Source of the DNA: Sistotremastrum niveocremeum HHB9708
Lineage: Eukaryota; Basidiomycota; Agaricomycetes; Sistotremastrales; Sistotremastraceae
Assembly: GCA_001630475.1 (NCBI GenBank)
Contig: KV419414.1
Location: 435,664-499,663, forward strand
DNA: 64,000 bases
Reading direction: 5' to 3'
Shown here: positions 1-11,736 of the stretch, piece after piece
How positions within the stretch are numbered: position 1 is the stretch's first letter
Layout: every line of letters starts with the position of its first letter
The notes under the pieces: generated by a model
Databases searched by the model: none
The model's input: only the letters and a program-made list of their open reading frames with translations
Told to the model about the DNA's origin: nothing
Position numbers and translations under genes: made by a program

Positions 1-42
1 GCTGCTACCAGTAGAAGTCCCTCCCTCCTATCTTCGCGCGGA

Positions 43-861
43 TCAGGTACTCGCCAACTCGAGAACACCCTCAGCCTGTCTGAGCTCATCACTCTCATTG
101 ATCCCATCGCTGCTATCCGATCGTAACGACACCTAAACGCACCAACACCACCATCATGACTCCAGTCAGTCTTCTCACAGTAAGGATGAAGCGAAGGGAA
201 AGGGGGACGGACGTAGAGTTCGCGAAGATCGGCAACTGCGCTTCCGAGTCTTTCTTGTGTGTCCACGATCATCTTTTTGGATTCTTCGACCATGTTGCGC
301 TACGCGATGCGATGGAGTCAGTTTGCGTTAACGTCAAGGTCGGGAAAGGGAGGAGGGGAACGAAAGGATGGATTAGATAGGAGAGTAGAGGAGAGTACGT
401 GGATGCATATAGACATAGCATATATGCATTTAGTAAATGCACTCAATATCCGGAAGCGAGTCATCGTACTCGCAGATCGCAGCGATGCATCAACTCCCTC
501 GCTTGCAGATAAAAGACATGCGAACGAACGAGATGTGGATGAAGTGAGAGCAAGTGAGGATAGGGACGTACGCTATTTTTGATATGCCATTCGTCGCCTG
601 CTTCTGCGACCAGTTTGTCCGTTCTTCGTTTAAGATCTTCAGTTTCTGTGCGATACATTTGATGTTCGCGCATGAGTCTGCGCGTCGACATCGGAGGTGG
701 ATGCGAGCATAGTCAATCGTCGATTGTCAAAAATCGGGAAAAGGAATGAGTCAAATCAGGATAATCAGCGAGGTCCTGGGATAAAGAAATGGATGGATGT
801 ACCTCGACACGACGCCCGTCTTGATCTTCAATTGTCTCTTCAAACTCGTCGAATCGCTCAT
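43..861 (-). CDS. TBCA: Tubulin-specific chaperone A (tubulin cofactor A)
   Basis: TBCA/Rbl2 family: a small helical-bundle chaperone that captures beta-tubulin in the tubulin-folding pathway in the cytosol. Exons are 861-803, 677-572, 299-213 and 132-43; every junction keeps frame and gives 113 aa, the family's usual size. Visible signatures are an N-terminal LKRQLKIKTG block, then LMREHQMYRTETEDLKRR, then MVEESKKMIVDTQERL, and a C-terminal ELRQAEGVLEL helix. This is the family's pattern of three charged amphipathic helices. The start is the only ATG that opens straight into the KIKTG block. Donors are GTACAT, GTACGT and GTCCGT; acceptors are CAG, TAG and TAG. Exon 1 (59 nt) and exon 3 (87 nt) are too short to show as open frames, so the gene is easy to miss. 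The third intron's GTCCGT donor is the weakest point. Confidence 0.9.
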
Positions 862-2450
862 CCTATCCTTCTATTCTCACAATTGATCTTCGTGTCGATG
901 GTCCTATCTGATTAGGTGCAAGACGCGTCGCGTCGAGTGAGTCGAAGAAAATGACGAGGGTCGGTCGTGGGAGCTTGGGCTTGAGCTAGCTTATGCGATA
1001 GGAATTTGATAATTTGATTTGATAATTTTGCTAATTTTGCTTCCGCCGAGAGAGCTCGTGGTCGCCGGATGGTTTGGAGATGGGAAAGCGGCAAGTCCTG
1101 TCAATGGTGGGAGCAGGTGGTGAGAGTATTGGAGTACAATGAAGGTATGAGCTCAGTCGACGGCGACGTTGTGGAGAATGAGTAAGGTCAGAGATACGTC
1201 ACTATCGTGCTATTCCTACAGAGGAGATGAGATCGTTATCGGATCACTTCGGATGTCATTCCTATTAGCACTACTGCTGTAATGATCATGGTAATGATGT
1301 TGATGTCGTATTGGATATTAGCTTAGGAGATGAGATGAGAATGTAGTCGAGATTCGGATATGTATTAATGAAGTTGCTATTCTCCGAATCCGAGTTGCTA
1401 CGTATGCATATGCTACTACACTTCAGTCTGAATAAGCACTATGGACTCGGAGTAGTAAATCCCGAAGCTCCGAGAATGAGAACGAAACGAGAATGAGAAG
1501 TGAAAGAGAGCATGAGGTACGTCGATATAGCCAAAGGAGATGAGATTGAAGTTAGTGAGTCAGCTATCTCCAGCTCCGGCACTGTAGTATATGTACAAGC
1601 CATAGGTCATGAGGAGAGAACATGCTGGAAGATGGTCGAAAGCATATTTAGGGGGTTTATCGTCGATTGATGTTTTACTTTCGCATGAGGCCTTGATGTA
1701 GATGCCGAGTAGAAATTGAACGTAAAATATTCGAGTTGACAGACCGATCAGGAGAAAGTTAAGGTGGGAGACTCGGGCAGTCTGGCGATGTAATTGAGAT
1801 TCGTCGACCGTTATTAGTCTCCGAGCTTGACTTGGTTATGATCCGGTCTGTAGTTGAATAGTACAAGATCGAATGAGACCTTTTGTAGAGCCTCGAAGCC
1901 GGATGGCTACTTCGGTCGTAGCGTTCGAGAACGGCCCAAGAGATACGTATTCGGCCTCAGCCAATGATCCAGGTCGAAGTCACAGCGCGAGCGAATCGCA
2001 TGCACAAGTAAATTCATTGAGCACCAGGAGAAAGACGCGCAGCCAGCAGACGTGCGAGTGCCGGATGGCAGAAGAACCAGGATACTGTGATGCTGGCATG
2101 AATACGACGTTCGAGTTCCTGATCCTCACAGGGAGATAGGCGGTGTTTCATTCTATGGGTGAATTGACAGTGTCGGGAGGTACCCAGTTTGAGGCTGTCC
2201 ACAGGACAAGAGCAGGACGGTGAGAGACGACATAATTTGATGAACGATCATAGATCTCTCGCTATAGAACTTTCAGGAAGAATAAGCGAGCTGTGATCTG
2301 TTTTACTTTTGAGCTTTGGCAGGTCGCCTAGAAAGAACAAAATTCCTTCGCCAACCAAGATGTAACGCTGATAATCGAGGCGGATGCGGTTGGTCGGCGA
2401 GGAAAAGATGGATATGGCAGGTATGGTGTTTGGATAGTGATGTTTCTGTT
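862..2450. other. No recognisable gene (TBCA upstream region)
   Basis: Upstream of TBCA I see no frame with protein-like composition and consistent splice sites. From about 1200 to 1560 the sequence is AT/GA-rich and repeats short words such as GGAGATGAGAT. A small hairpin can form between GATTCGGA near 1350 and TCCGAATC near 1385. The short frame at 1873-2139 resembles no protein I know and I do not call it. Confidence 0.5.
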
Positions 2451-2453
2451 GTC

Positions 2454-2846
2454 TCAAGAAGATGGAGGGTATAGCGGGGCTGAAATTGACAGTGTCGACC
2501 AATGCTGAGTCCACCAAGGCTCGGAGGGATGGGCAGAATTACGACACGGTATCTTTTGAAGTAAGTTACTGTGAGTTGCGCTTTGATAAATTGTACAGGC
2601 AAGTGTAGAGGATGTGATGATTGGAGGGCTCGGTAGCACTTCGGCTTGTGAGTGTGGCATTGGGTGGTACAGCTGAAATAGACGGTCACATAGCACAAAA
2701 TTTGCACCAAATCTGAAAATAATACGCACCTGGGCTTTTGCGATATTCGAAGCCATGAGACAAACGTCTCGGAGACCACACCAGTAGCAGGCCTGAGTGC
2801 CGAATCGAGTGTCCAAGCGGCACATGTCTTTGGAAGAATTGCTCAT
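2454..2846 (-). CDS. Doubtful small ORF, unknown
   Basis: A 130-codon frame starting MSNSSKDMCRLDTRF. It may be split by a 57-nt in-frame intron (2729 to 2673, GTGCGT...TTTCAG), which would leave about 111 residues. The first part (TQACYWCGLRDVC) is cysteine-rich, but no family is evident. All three minus-strand frames are open here for over 200 nt, so simple lack of stops is an equally good explanation. Listed only because the splice signals are well formed. Confidence 0.18.
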   Translation of the reverse strand: MSNSSKDMCRLDTRFGTQACYWCGLRDVCLMASNIAKAQVRIIFRFGANFVLCDRLFQLYHPMPHSQAEVLPSPPIITSSTLACTIYQSATHSNLLQKIPCRNSAHPSEPWWTQHWSTLSISAPLYPPSS

Positions 2847-2989
2847 CGTTCCGTTTGTGCTTCATCTTGTTGGAAAGTGTTTTTCTGAATACTGTAAACC
2901 GTTTGGTTAGATAAAGATTGGACATTGCGTACTCAACTTGCTGGAGGTCATAGCGCAACCACCACCGCAAGCACACCCCCTATCTCGCT

Positions 2990-4515
2990 TCACTCTCGCT
3001 TATCGATTTCCAGCTCAGCAAATTACTTTCCGGGGAGTTTCGAGCACGATAAAAAGCCAGTCAGTCCGGAAATTGATGTCTGAAGCGAGACCATAATTTC
3101 GTATGCAGTAGGAGATCGTAGCGCACCAGTGTCCGAAGCGAAGTGTAGTGGACGGTTGTATGACCCTGAGTGGAACGAGTGATGGTGCTCCTGGCGGACT
3201 ACGAAAAGACACCCCCAAAATCTGGCACGCCGCTCGCCTCACATCCGCTGCTTTGATCAAGAACAGATTCACACTATTGATCTCTAAAACCGAGTGGCAT
3301 CCTAACAATCTGGTATATTACGAATGAACAGCTAATCGAGCTACTTTGCCGGACCGGATAGGAGGAGAGTGAGAATTGTGAGTATTTTCGCGAGTGCGAA
3401 GTCGTGGATGAAACGTGGCCTATGTCACCGATGTCGAGAACACTTACTGACCTTTGAAAATAGCCTGGTTTGACTTTAGATGATCTACGAAATTTACCCC
3501 GGTCGATATCTTGTGCCGTCGGGCACGCTTCGACGCTTGAATACTCTGAATTTCGGCATCGCCACAAAGCTCCTACTCATCACCGATGGCATTTCGGAAC
3601 CAACAAACCCTCGTTCTGCGACGATGTAGTCTCTATGCATGCGCTCCGACGCTATCATAACGTTTTTCGAAGAATCTGGTGCACCAACCGCGACTCGATC
3701 TTCGATCCATTCCTAGCGTTATTGCGACTCTCCTCACCGTTGGATTGCAACAAAATTGCATGAAATGTCTCAGGGATGCATGAACTGCATTTCAAAAATA
3801 CCATGCGCTCCGAATCGTGGACAGAAGTCGAAAATTCGCATCAGTAAGTCATATCCCCAAAGACGCTGATTCGTAGAAGACTCACCATTCTTACTCAACT
3901 TTCTTCCTGAACAGCTTCTGAAGTTAAAGAAATTTGTTAGAAGAAACTGAAATATGAGGCTTGTTCAAGAGGTCGCCGCACACATCTGTGTCGTGGTGCG
4001 CCACTACAGTATCCGGATTTACCACGGCAATCGCAAGAGGAGAATACCTCGTCCAAATGTTACCCCTACGGGACGGCTCAAAAGAGGACTTGCGACCCCC
4101 GGAAGACCCCATCGAACTACCAAAAATCGTGCACAATCTTTTCTTACTTACCAGCACACACAGAGCGTCTATTCGCTCATTGGCTTGGAGTCCTATATAT
4201 GGGCGTTCGGATTGAAAGGGATGCACGAGTCAGCATAATGACGATACGCTCGAACTGGAACTGGACTCACAGCGTCTTAATGGCTGAATGACCACCTTCG
4301 GCGCTCGACGCTGAGCATGGAGTGTTGGGATGGTGCTTACGTGGCGTGATTAGGTAAGCACATGCGCCCGCGATTAAGCAGGAAATTAATATGCCATCTA
4401 ACAAACTCAATGATAGCTCTGCGTATCATCAATACGCATGACATACCTGAGAGCCCTATACGATGGCCGATGGTCCATTCGATCTGCGAACAGACGGCTG
4501 GTCGCCTGATCGATG
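2990..4515. other. No supportable gene
   Basis: Short overlapping ORFs occur on both strands (for example 3470-3763 plus and 3924-4226 minus). None has splice-consistent extensions or a recognisable domain. The region may be decayed coding sequence linked to the tandem repeat that follows it. Confidence 0.4.
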
Positions 4516-4678
4516 AGATCGTCCCTAAATATATCCCGAGTTGAGAGGAACACCGTTACTCCAGCTCGTGGCGCAGAAATATCATTCAAGCCCACGAGCA
4601 GGGATTGTTGGACGTCTACCGGGCCTTTTTATGGCTTTCAGATCCCAGTATCTTGTCATTTCGCTCGCACATGGACTT

Positions 4679-5330
4679 AAGCGCCCATCAACGAATTTCT
4701 ACGGCCTGCCCGATGTTGATCAACAACAAACGATGTTATAAGAAGTTGAAACACTCATTTCCCCCTGACGTCCTTCCTCTTGAAGCGTAGGCCGAGTGTT
4801 TGGATATACTGGATTTCTTCCACATCGCTTCCACATCCGCTTAGGCGCCCGCTAGCGGACCCAACGAGCTGACGATATTCATGGTCAGAATCTGGCTGTA
4901 TGAGGCGTAGGGACACTCATCTGATCTCTGAGCTTCTTTCTCTTGGATTGCACATCACGCCCATGGATATCTCAGATTTCTCTAAGATCGACTGAACCTC
5001 GACACAAGCCCCCGTGAGCAAATTTCGTCGGCCTGTCCGATATTTATTATCAGGAGACGACTGTACGAGGCTTTAAGAGACTCATCTGATCTCTGAGCTT
5101 CTTGCTCTTGGGTCCGCCGAGCCTGTGGCTAAAAGAAATTCCTGCCAGATCGCTGGCATATGGACTTAGGCGCCCGCGAACGAATTTCAACGACCTGTCG
5201 ATATCCATTGATAGGATGTGGTGGAGGGCGGGGTTGAAAAACTCATCTGACGTTTGACCATCTTTCCCTTCGCTTCTAACGCATCCTCTGTGGTCCACTC
5301 CGGTCCTAGAAGACGTCGTGTCGGCCGTTC
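4679..5330. repeat. Four-unit degenerate tandem repeat, period ~163 bp
   Basis: Units begin at 4679, 4843, 5006 and 5168 (spacings 164, 163 and 162). Each opens with a variant of A(A/G)GCGCCCGC.AACGAATTTC and continues with CGGCCTG.CCGATATT. About 70 bp further on, each has ACTCATCTGATCTCTGAGC or a decayed form; units 2 and 3 are nearly identical there. Each unit ends near a block like CGCTGGCATATGGACTT. A fifth, more decayed copy of this end block lies just before 4679. On the minus strand an 82-codon frame (5298-5050) covers about one and a half units, so this may be a decayed repeat protein. The unit length is close to 54 codons. Confidence 0.75.
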
Positions 5331-5379
5331 TTGTCGAGACGTGTGATAAGCTTTCTCACCAAGCATTTGTGGGCGCAGG

Positions 5380-5553
5380 TCATACAGACGGAGGGCCAAG
5401 GTCGTCGTCGTGGTCTAATGACGGTGTCTCAGTGATCTCCTCATAATCACCCCGACTCGCGTTGGGGGCCACTCTGTCGTGACAATCGTCGTGCTTGGCT
5501 CGTATATATTGGAGGGTGACGTAGACGAACACGACGACGAGGAGAATCGTCAT
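5380..5553 (-). CDS. Possible short single-pass membrane peptide
   Basis: A 57-codon frame starting MTILLVVVFVYVTLQYI, a plausible membrane span. It is followed by RAKHDD and a polar acidic tail that ends DHDDDLGPPSV. The frame stays open upstream to about 5583 without a better start. Competing plus-strand ORFs cover the same bases (5479-5745). It could be the last exon of a longer minus-strand gene: a good donor (ACG|GTGAGC) and acceptor (CCCAG) lie near 5800 and 5743, but I could not chain them in frame. No family recognised. Confidence 0.2.
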   Translation of the reverse strand: MTILLVVVFVYVTLQYIRAKHDDCHDRVAPNASRGDYEEITETPSLDHDDDLGPPSV

Positions 5554-6389
5554 CTTCGTGTTCGAACCCGGATAGCCGAGCAAGGAAGAGTTACGGACAG
5601 AGTTGGGGCTTGTTCGTCGACACCTGGTCAGGTCATTGACCGAGGTTGGTCGAGATCGACGATCATCGCGATGGTTCCGATACGTGGCACCGATGAACAG
5701 ACTTATGTTCTTGCGATATATGGCTTAACAGAAGCTCTGGGATGAGAGGTGAGCCATGCAACGCCCGAAAAGGGATCATCGACGATTGTGCTCACCGTTG
5801 CGATGGCAGTGCGCGATGAACACATGATCCCAGCCATATCTTTCACTCAGGAACTTCACGCACTGATTCTGCAAGAGGCTCTGTTGCCGTGGCCAGGATT
5901 GAAGGTTGATCCGTCGTCGATGTGGCACGATACGCGTCGGGCGCGAACATGATCTCTGTAAGCGAAAATTTCATTGATGAAGACGTGTGCGCTGATGAAT
6001 CGATACGTTTTATCCTACTAGAATACGTGAACCAGGAAGAACAATGGGACGCAGGTCCGTGGTCGTAGTCGTGGTCGTGAAGAAGACGAATGCGGCGGAC
6101 ATCGACAACGACGAAACCGACTCCGACGCCGACGCCGACACCGTCGTCGACGACCTTCCATGGCGTTCCATGGCCTTGAGCTTGACGATGCTAATTATCA
6201 CAATCACACGTATTCACGTTCACTCGAGAAGTAGCCCGCGCAAATCAATGCAATTTTTACAAGAGAAGCAGACGACAAACGCAGAGCGAGAAAATACACG
6301 GGAAGCAGACGACAAACGCACGAGCCAAGAGAGCAGATAAAAGGAAACTAGCCACGATCCTATGATCAGGGGAAGTAAAAGTACAGGGT

Positions 6390-6489
6390 AAGAGAGTTGA
6401 GAGATGAGACGAGAGCAGAGAAGAGGAGAGAGAAGAGAAAAGAGAAAACAGAGAAGAGAGAAAACACAGAGAGAGAGAGAAGAGGAGGG
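6390..6489. repeat. Polypurine (GA)n tract
   Basis: About 100 nt are almost pure purine on the plus strand, mixing GAGA and GAAAA runs. It lies just 3' of the gene ending at 6549, so that gene's transcript would carry it as a CT-rich stretch. It may act in 3' processing or simply be slippage-derived. Confidence 0.7.
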
Positions 6490-6548
6490 TATGGGACTGG
6501 AAGAGGAGATGACGATGCAGCGACGATGATCAGGGAGAGAGGGAGGAG

Positions 6549-7564
6549 CTAGTCGCGGTGAGTAGCTGGTGCCTTGGCCTTTTTGGAAGAGCGACGACCT
6601 TCGTCGTCGTCGTCGTCGTCGCCGCGACGGCTCGCTTTCCGCTTCCGTGGGGAAGACTCCGTGTCGCCCTCACATCCGCTATCATCGTCAGTGCTGACGA
6701 CTGGACTCCCGATGTCCACGTTGATGCAGAGGCGTCCCATCGCATCAGCGATGTCATTGTCTCGAACATATGCCCGGCGGATAGCCAGGTCAAGGGCGTT
6801 AAAGCCGGCTGTCAATGCGTCGATCTCATCGACGTTTTGAATAGTGAGCCCAGCCATGACTTTGACCAACGCATCAGCGCTGGCCTTGACAAAGGCCTTG
6901 GTCGCCGACACTTCTAAGCCCTTGCGGGCAGCGTCCTCCTTGATGCGCTTCATGCAAGCGTGCCGGAACTTCACTGGGAGATGGGCTACAAGGGGGTGGC
7001 TCATATTGGCCAGACGTTCCCGCTGCGCTGCATTCCAGATGGGCTGAAGGACCTTTTCCGTGAACGATGCGCTCTTCGCCTTGGATGGAAGGTAGGAGCT
7101 CGACGAAGGAGATGACGAGGTGACGGGGGCGATGGGAGTGACGATGGAGGTGGCGACGGGGGCGGGAGTGGGCGCGGGGACATCGACAGCGACAGGGGTG
7201 GGGGCCGAGACGGGGGAGGTGGTGACCAAGGTAGGGATGGAGAGAGGAGGCGAGGCAGGCTCGGGAGTGGACTCCCGCGAGCTGGAAGAGGAGCAGGAGG
7301 ACTCGTCGTCCTCAACGTCGGAGGACATCTCACTGTCCTCGACGATGATGGTCTGGGCCCTAGTGGGTTGCTCAGTGCACGGTTTTCCGAACCGGGCTGG
7401 AGATCAGACACAATCGTCAGCTTGTGGTCGAATGTCGTGGACTATTCTGCCTTACCTCTGGGTCGGTGCTTATCAGAGAGGGCCGACATAGCCGTCGAAA
7501 TGTTGCCTATCTTGATTGGCTTTGGCTGCCATGATGACAGTCCAATGGAAGTGATGTGAGGCAT
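6549..7564 (-). CDS. Unknown protein with acidic linker and nuclear-type basic tail
   Basis: Two exons, 7564-7456 and 7396-6549, give 318 aa across a 59-nt intron (GTAAGG...CTCCAG). The N-terminal part is Ser/Pro/Thr-rich low complexity. A compact, probably helical domain of ~110 residues follows, beginning SFTEKVLQPIWNAAQRER and ending near ADAMGRLCINVDIG. The tail alternates RKRKASRR, an Asp run and RRSSKKAKA, typical of a bipartite nuclear localisation signal. I do not recognise the central domain. ATG 7564 is chosen because a TATA box lies about 90 nt upstream; the more upstream in-frame ATG at 7645 would be only about 10 nt from that box. An internal start at 7488 is possible. Confidence 0.75.
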
Positions 7565-7652
7565 TGACGAAGGTGAGTAGTTGTTTAACGATGTGTCGAC
7601 AACGAGTTGCTGATGGTGGTACCGAAGAAGGAGGGGCGTCGCCACGTCCGCT

Positions 7653-7660
7653 CTTATATA
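7653..7660 (-). promoter_or_regulatory. TATA box for the gene at 6549-7564
   Basis: TATATAAG on the minus strand, about 90 nt upstream of the chosen ATG at 7564. This spacing leaves room for a start site near 7625 and a short 5' leader. Confidence 0.5.
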
Positions 7661-9081
7661 GGCGTATCAAGGCACAAACATGCACAAAGCCCCAAAAAAC
7701 GGCCGAGCGACGCCCATGCCTACTTTTCAAGGCTGTAGGCTCTCTTTTGACAGTCTAGGGCTTTCTGACAATTTTTCTCAGCTTAGCATCGTGTTCTTTG
7801 GGTCTTTGGACGTCTTGGTGCACTCGTTTTCTCTTTTTCGCTGGGGGCGATCCTTATCGATCTTGAATTAATGCTCCACGTCCGCCTCCAGCGTTTTCTC
7901 CCTCGTCTTCTCTTCCCAGAGACTCATAGCAAGACGCAATCAATCGCCTTATCCTCTCGCCGACGATTCTTCTCCCTTTGTCTTGCCCTTGGCCAAGATC
8001 GATCACTGCTATCTAATGACGATACCCGCCAACCTGAGGTCCGATTCACGGACGTTATGTGGCCTTCAGTCGCCCCTTCTCAAGATTTCACATCAAACCG
8101 TACTATGAAAAAGAGGATGGCACCTTGGAAAACGTGTTGACAAGACAAAGCAAAAAGAGTGGTCTCGACAATTCGCCTCGTGTCAGTCACAGTCACATCA
8201 AAAAATAGCCGACGGGGCTACTGCGGCGGCGATCTCCATTTAAGCACAATGACAAGACGCGCATGCATCCACCACTGAGCTCGCAAACCGAATTTCTGGG
8301 TATGGGCGAAGCAAAAGACTTCAGGTGGGTGTGCTCGCGTCGTTTCCTTTCAAAGCACGAAGAGAATTCATGGACAAGCCTTCCACTGATTCGGCCGGTG
8401 GTCTGGGGGTTGTAGACAGTCGGCGTGAATACTAAAGCTAGGTCAAAACATCATGAGCTTTTCTTTCTCAGCAGACAAATAATGGAAGGTCGGCCCTTTG
8501 TCTGGTAGATGTAATCATCGATGACCTTACTGTGCTTGAATGTTCATTCATCATGGCTGAGGCTCTGAGCTGTAATGGAAGTGGTGAAGGGAGAAAGCGA
8601 TCGTCAGCGATTAATATAGCAGCGAATGGAAGAGTCGCTTTCTTACTTCGTGATTTGAGGAAACAACTTGGGAAATCACGGTTCGGGATATCGCGATGTT
8701 GACCGCGGAAGCAATCGGGACTTCGGCACCTACTTGAGAAGGGAGCTCCGAGATAAAAGCACACCTGACGCGATAGGCGCCCACCGGTACTCAACAGACG
8801 ATTTTTAGCAGGAATTTTAGCTCTGGAGGACCACGGATGGTCTCAGTTGTAGAAGAATCAGGTACTTCGACTCTTGAACTCGGACTCTGCAACAGGGATA
8901 CATGCCATCCATGTCATGGATAAAAAATTCTCACGCAGGCTGTCACACAGCAGAGAGTAAAGACGAATACATCGGACTTTTCAGAACATGTCAACAATCA
9001 ATGATTTCAACAAAACGGCTGAGATAGCACGCAGCACTATGTTAATGGTACTGCGAGAGAATCGAGCTTCCAAGCAGAGGA
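7661..9081. other. No supportable gene
   Basis: Intergenic stretch between two minus-strand genes. The ORFs at 7871-8140 (plus) and 8468-8794 (minus) have low-information composition, no recognisable motif and no convincing splice partners. Confidence 0.45.
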
Positions 9082-11493
9082 TCAGAGTCCCTCCGTAATC
9101 TCATCCCACAGGGTATATTCTCCGTAGCTAGAAATAACCCCCTTTCCTCGAAAATGTTGCGCCATCCCCTGTGCGAATGAGACTTTAACGGAAGGTATGG
9201 CCTCACGTGGAATTTCTTCTCCGTAAAGCTTAAACGGCGCCAAAGATACGTTAGTACTTCTTTGCTTTCTCGTAGATCTAATCACCTACATTCGTGACCT
9301 TCCAGTGCAAACCTTCTTTCGGACGGTCGGTTTGCGGAAGGCCGCTATAAAAGTCTGGCCTCAAGTGTCTTTTGATGACATCTCTGCCAAACTTGAGCCG
9401 TCCACCGGGACCGGCTGCCAAGGACTTGGTGTCGCCCTCCGTAAGTTGATGGAATAAGGCATGGGTAATGGGAACTTGGCCGGTAGAAAGAGCATGATCC
9501 TGTTGCTGTACCTCGCAATTTGGGCATGCATTGGAAGCCAAAGGCGACGAGAAGTTCGAAACTTGACCGACTTTGCTGTTGGCGATCAAGATATGAATGA
9601 CAAATGGTTCGCCGTTGAGAGCAAATCTGTTGTCCAGAGAGATATTAGTAGATTTCAAGCGTCAGAAGCATCATATGAAAGCGACCTTTCGTATTCAACG
9701 TTAACAATATAGTCTTCATGTTTCTCTTCGTTAAATGTGCGAGCAAAGGTCTCTACAATATGGCCGCCGTACAAAATTTTGACTTCTTCCAAGATGTGCT
9801 TGATGTACTCTTGCTCGTCGAGAACACCATTGACGTAGAAGCGCCATGGCTGCAGTTCTGGGTATGAATAGCCAAATTTTAACCAATCGCGAACCTTGTC
9901 TGAGTCAAAGTAAGTGCCCTGGCCATCGTGGAAAGGGGCCAGGGGAGTTTTGGGGGTGGGAATGGTATGAGGAGCAGTGGACCAGTTACCCTTTGGGTCT
10001 TCCAACTGCTCGGAGGGGTCGGAGAACCATGAATTCGGATTCAAGGTTTGCCAAATTGCAAACAATCGATCGATGTTGCTGAGGGGCAAAGACAAGGTAT
10101 CAATAGAAATTGTAGTCAGATCAAAAACATAATCTTACTTATGATGAAGCCAGAAAATAGGATCAAACGCAGCCACTGGAACGATGCTCATATGTCCTGG
10201 GCCACTCTCCGATTTGTCCCTGGGCCCACCACCCCCTAGCCAAAGATGAAGGTTGCTACAAGTAAGAATGAAAAGGTTTCGGTTAAGCGTGTCACTAAAC
10301 AATGTATTTGTGCGTACTTATGGATGGCTTCAAGAGAGAGGAAATCAGCCAATCGATCTTCCGCCTCTTCGTTCTTTTCGTAATTGGTTGATGCGAAGTA
10401 CGAATATTTCGAAAAATATTCCCTAGTGAACAGACGATATACCACCTCGCCAATGTCGTTCGGATATTTAGGGGGCTCGGGCTTTTCAGGATCTTCGGGC
10501 TTTGGGTTGTTGTACCAGTCTGCTCCACGAAGTGCATCGGTGATATTGTCGTCCAACCTAACGCCTTCCGTCCACGCAGTCACAGTTGAAGCTTTTGGTT
10601 TCTCCGGCTCGGGCGGCCAATAGGGGGGATATCTGCTGGTCTCCTTGGCAATGTTGAACTAATAAGTATTATTTAATGACAGCTAACGTCAGTATCAATG
10701 TCGTGGATAGAGATCGGGCCATTGATACTCACCGGTAGAAGAAATATATTGCGGCCGGTATCTACTTTGACAGCCTCTATGTCATAGTCTCCCATGGGTC
10801 CTGGTGCTCGGAATGCATGAAGAGGGTTTGGTATAACCGTCGGGCCGGTCGACGTCAGAACTTGTATGTTAGGCGAGCGAACAATGTCTGGAACGTCGGC
10901 ATTCTTGACTGCCCAGTCCCAATATGGCAGGCGCCACTGTTGGGCCTGAGCAATCAACTTGTCGTGGTCACCTGGAAGTGTCGGGATGATATCTTTGACC
11001 ATGATCTCGTAGAGCCTTTGCTGTCGTACGTTTCATCTCATCAATTAAGCTGCATAACTCGAAAGTTGACACTTACTTCGTAAAGAAGGAGATAGGGTCG
11101 ATGCCAAGTGGGAAATAAAATGCTGTTGTGCGTACAGTATCCATTCCGAGTCTCCGGCGATTGACTCTCGGTCTTTTCGTCCCATGGCTTGAAAGGCAAG
11201 CCATGTATACCTGAGATCCATGAGCAAGAATAATCAAACATCGTCAGGCAATCGGGGTTACCGGCAATTTGGAAGTAAGAGAGTTTTTCGTCGTACGGGA
11301 TCGCTTGAAATCGAGCCAAAGCCAGAAGGAAAAGATTAACTTGGTCGACATTCTCTGGATTAGTGGCCCAGGCGTTTATCTCTTGGCGAAGAGGTTTTTG
11401 ATCAGGAAGCGGCCCACGACCCTCCTGGATACCAGTGATGACATAGTTCGTTAACGTCGCTTCCGGAATGGTAAAATCAGACGGTTCAGTCAT
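9082..11493 (-). CDS. Tyrosinase (polyphenol oxidase, type-3 copper)
   Basis: Oxidises monophenols to o-diphenols and o-quinones, the first steps of melanin formation. Exons 11493-11262, 11210-11077, 11020-10733, 10658-10318, 10255-10139, 10078-9686, 9626-9290 and 9228-9082 encode 662 aa with all phases consistent. The CuA site shows GIHGLPF, CTH and PTWHRPY; the Cys-x-His pair is where fungal tyrosinases form a thioether bridge. The CuB site shows IHNNLHLWLG and FWLHHNNIDR. A long C-terminal domain follows, with a CPNC motif and an SSYGEY block near the end; in the family this domain shields the copper site until it is clipped, and a CxxC there helps load copper. There is no signal peptide, so the enzyme is probably intracellular. 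Intron 1 (51 nt) is in frame and would read through as spurious residues between FQIAG and IHGLPF if not removed. Intron 6 has a weak GTCGCT donor. Confidence 0.95.
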
Positions 11494-11736
11494 TGTTGAA
11501 GCTGAGATCAGAATGTTTTCTGATGTTCGAAACTGATCGTCGAAATCGCCTTCTTATACTCACTTTCTGGCCCGGCCTTTGTAGAGCGCCGCCACAGAGC
11601 AGCTCAGATTCCGCATCCCACACCAGTCCAATGCCACCGACAACGTGTTCGGCAGCAGCTTCGCAAAACTCACGCTTTACATCGGATCAATCCTTCATCG
11701 TCCAATGGCCTTCGTAGTCGCGTCAGGTTCAGGGTT

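Noticed and set aside
1-139. Plus-strand frames that look like the C-terminal end of a gene entering from the left
   Set aside because: The same bases form the last exon of TBCA on the minus strand (EGVLELAST then stop), which is supported by family similarity and splice phase.
5545-5575. Second B-box-like GGGTTCGAACAC (minus strand)
   Set aside because: No A-box or cloverleaf could be drawn around it.
7120-7491. Plus-strand Gly/Val/Thr-rich ORF
   Set aside because: Antisense shadow of the Ser/Pro/Thr-rich N-terminal part of the gene at 6549-7564; low complexity creates open frames on the other strand.
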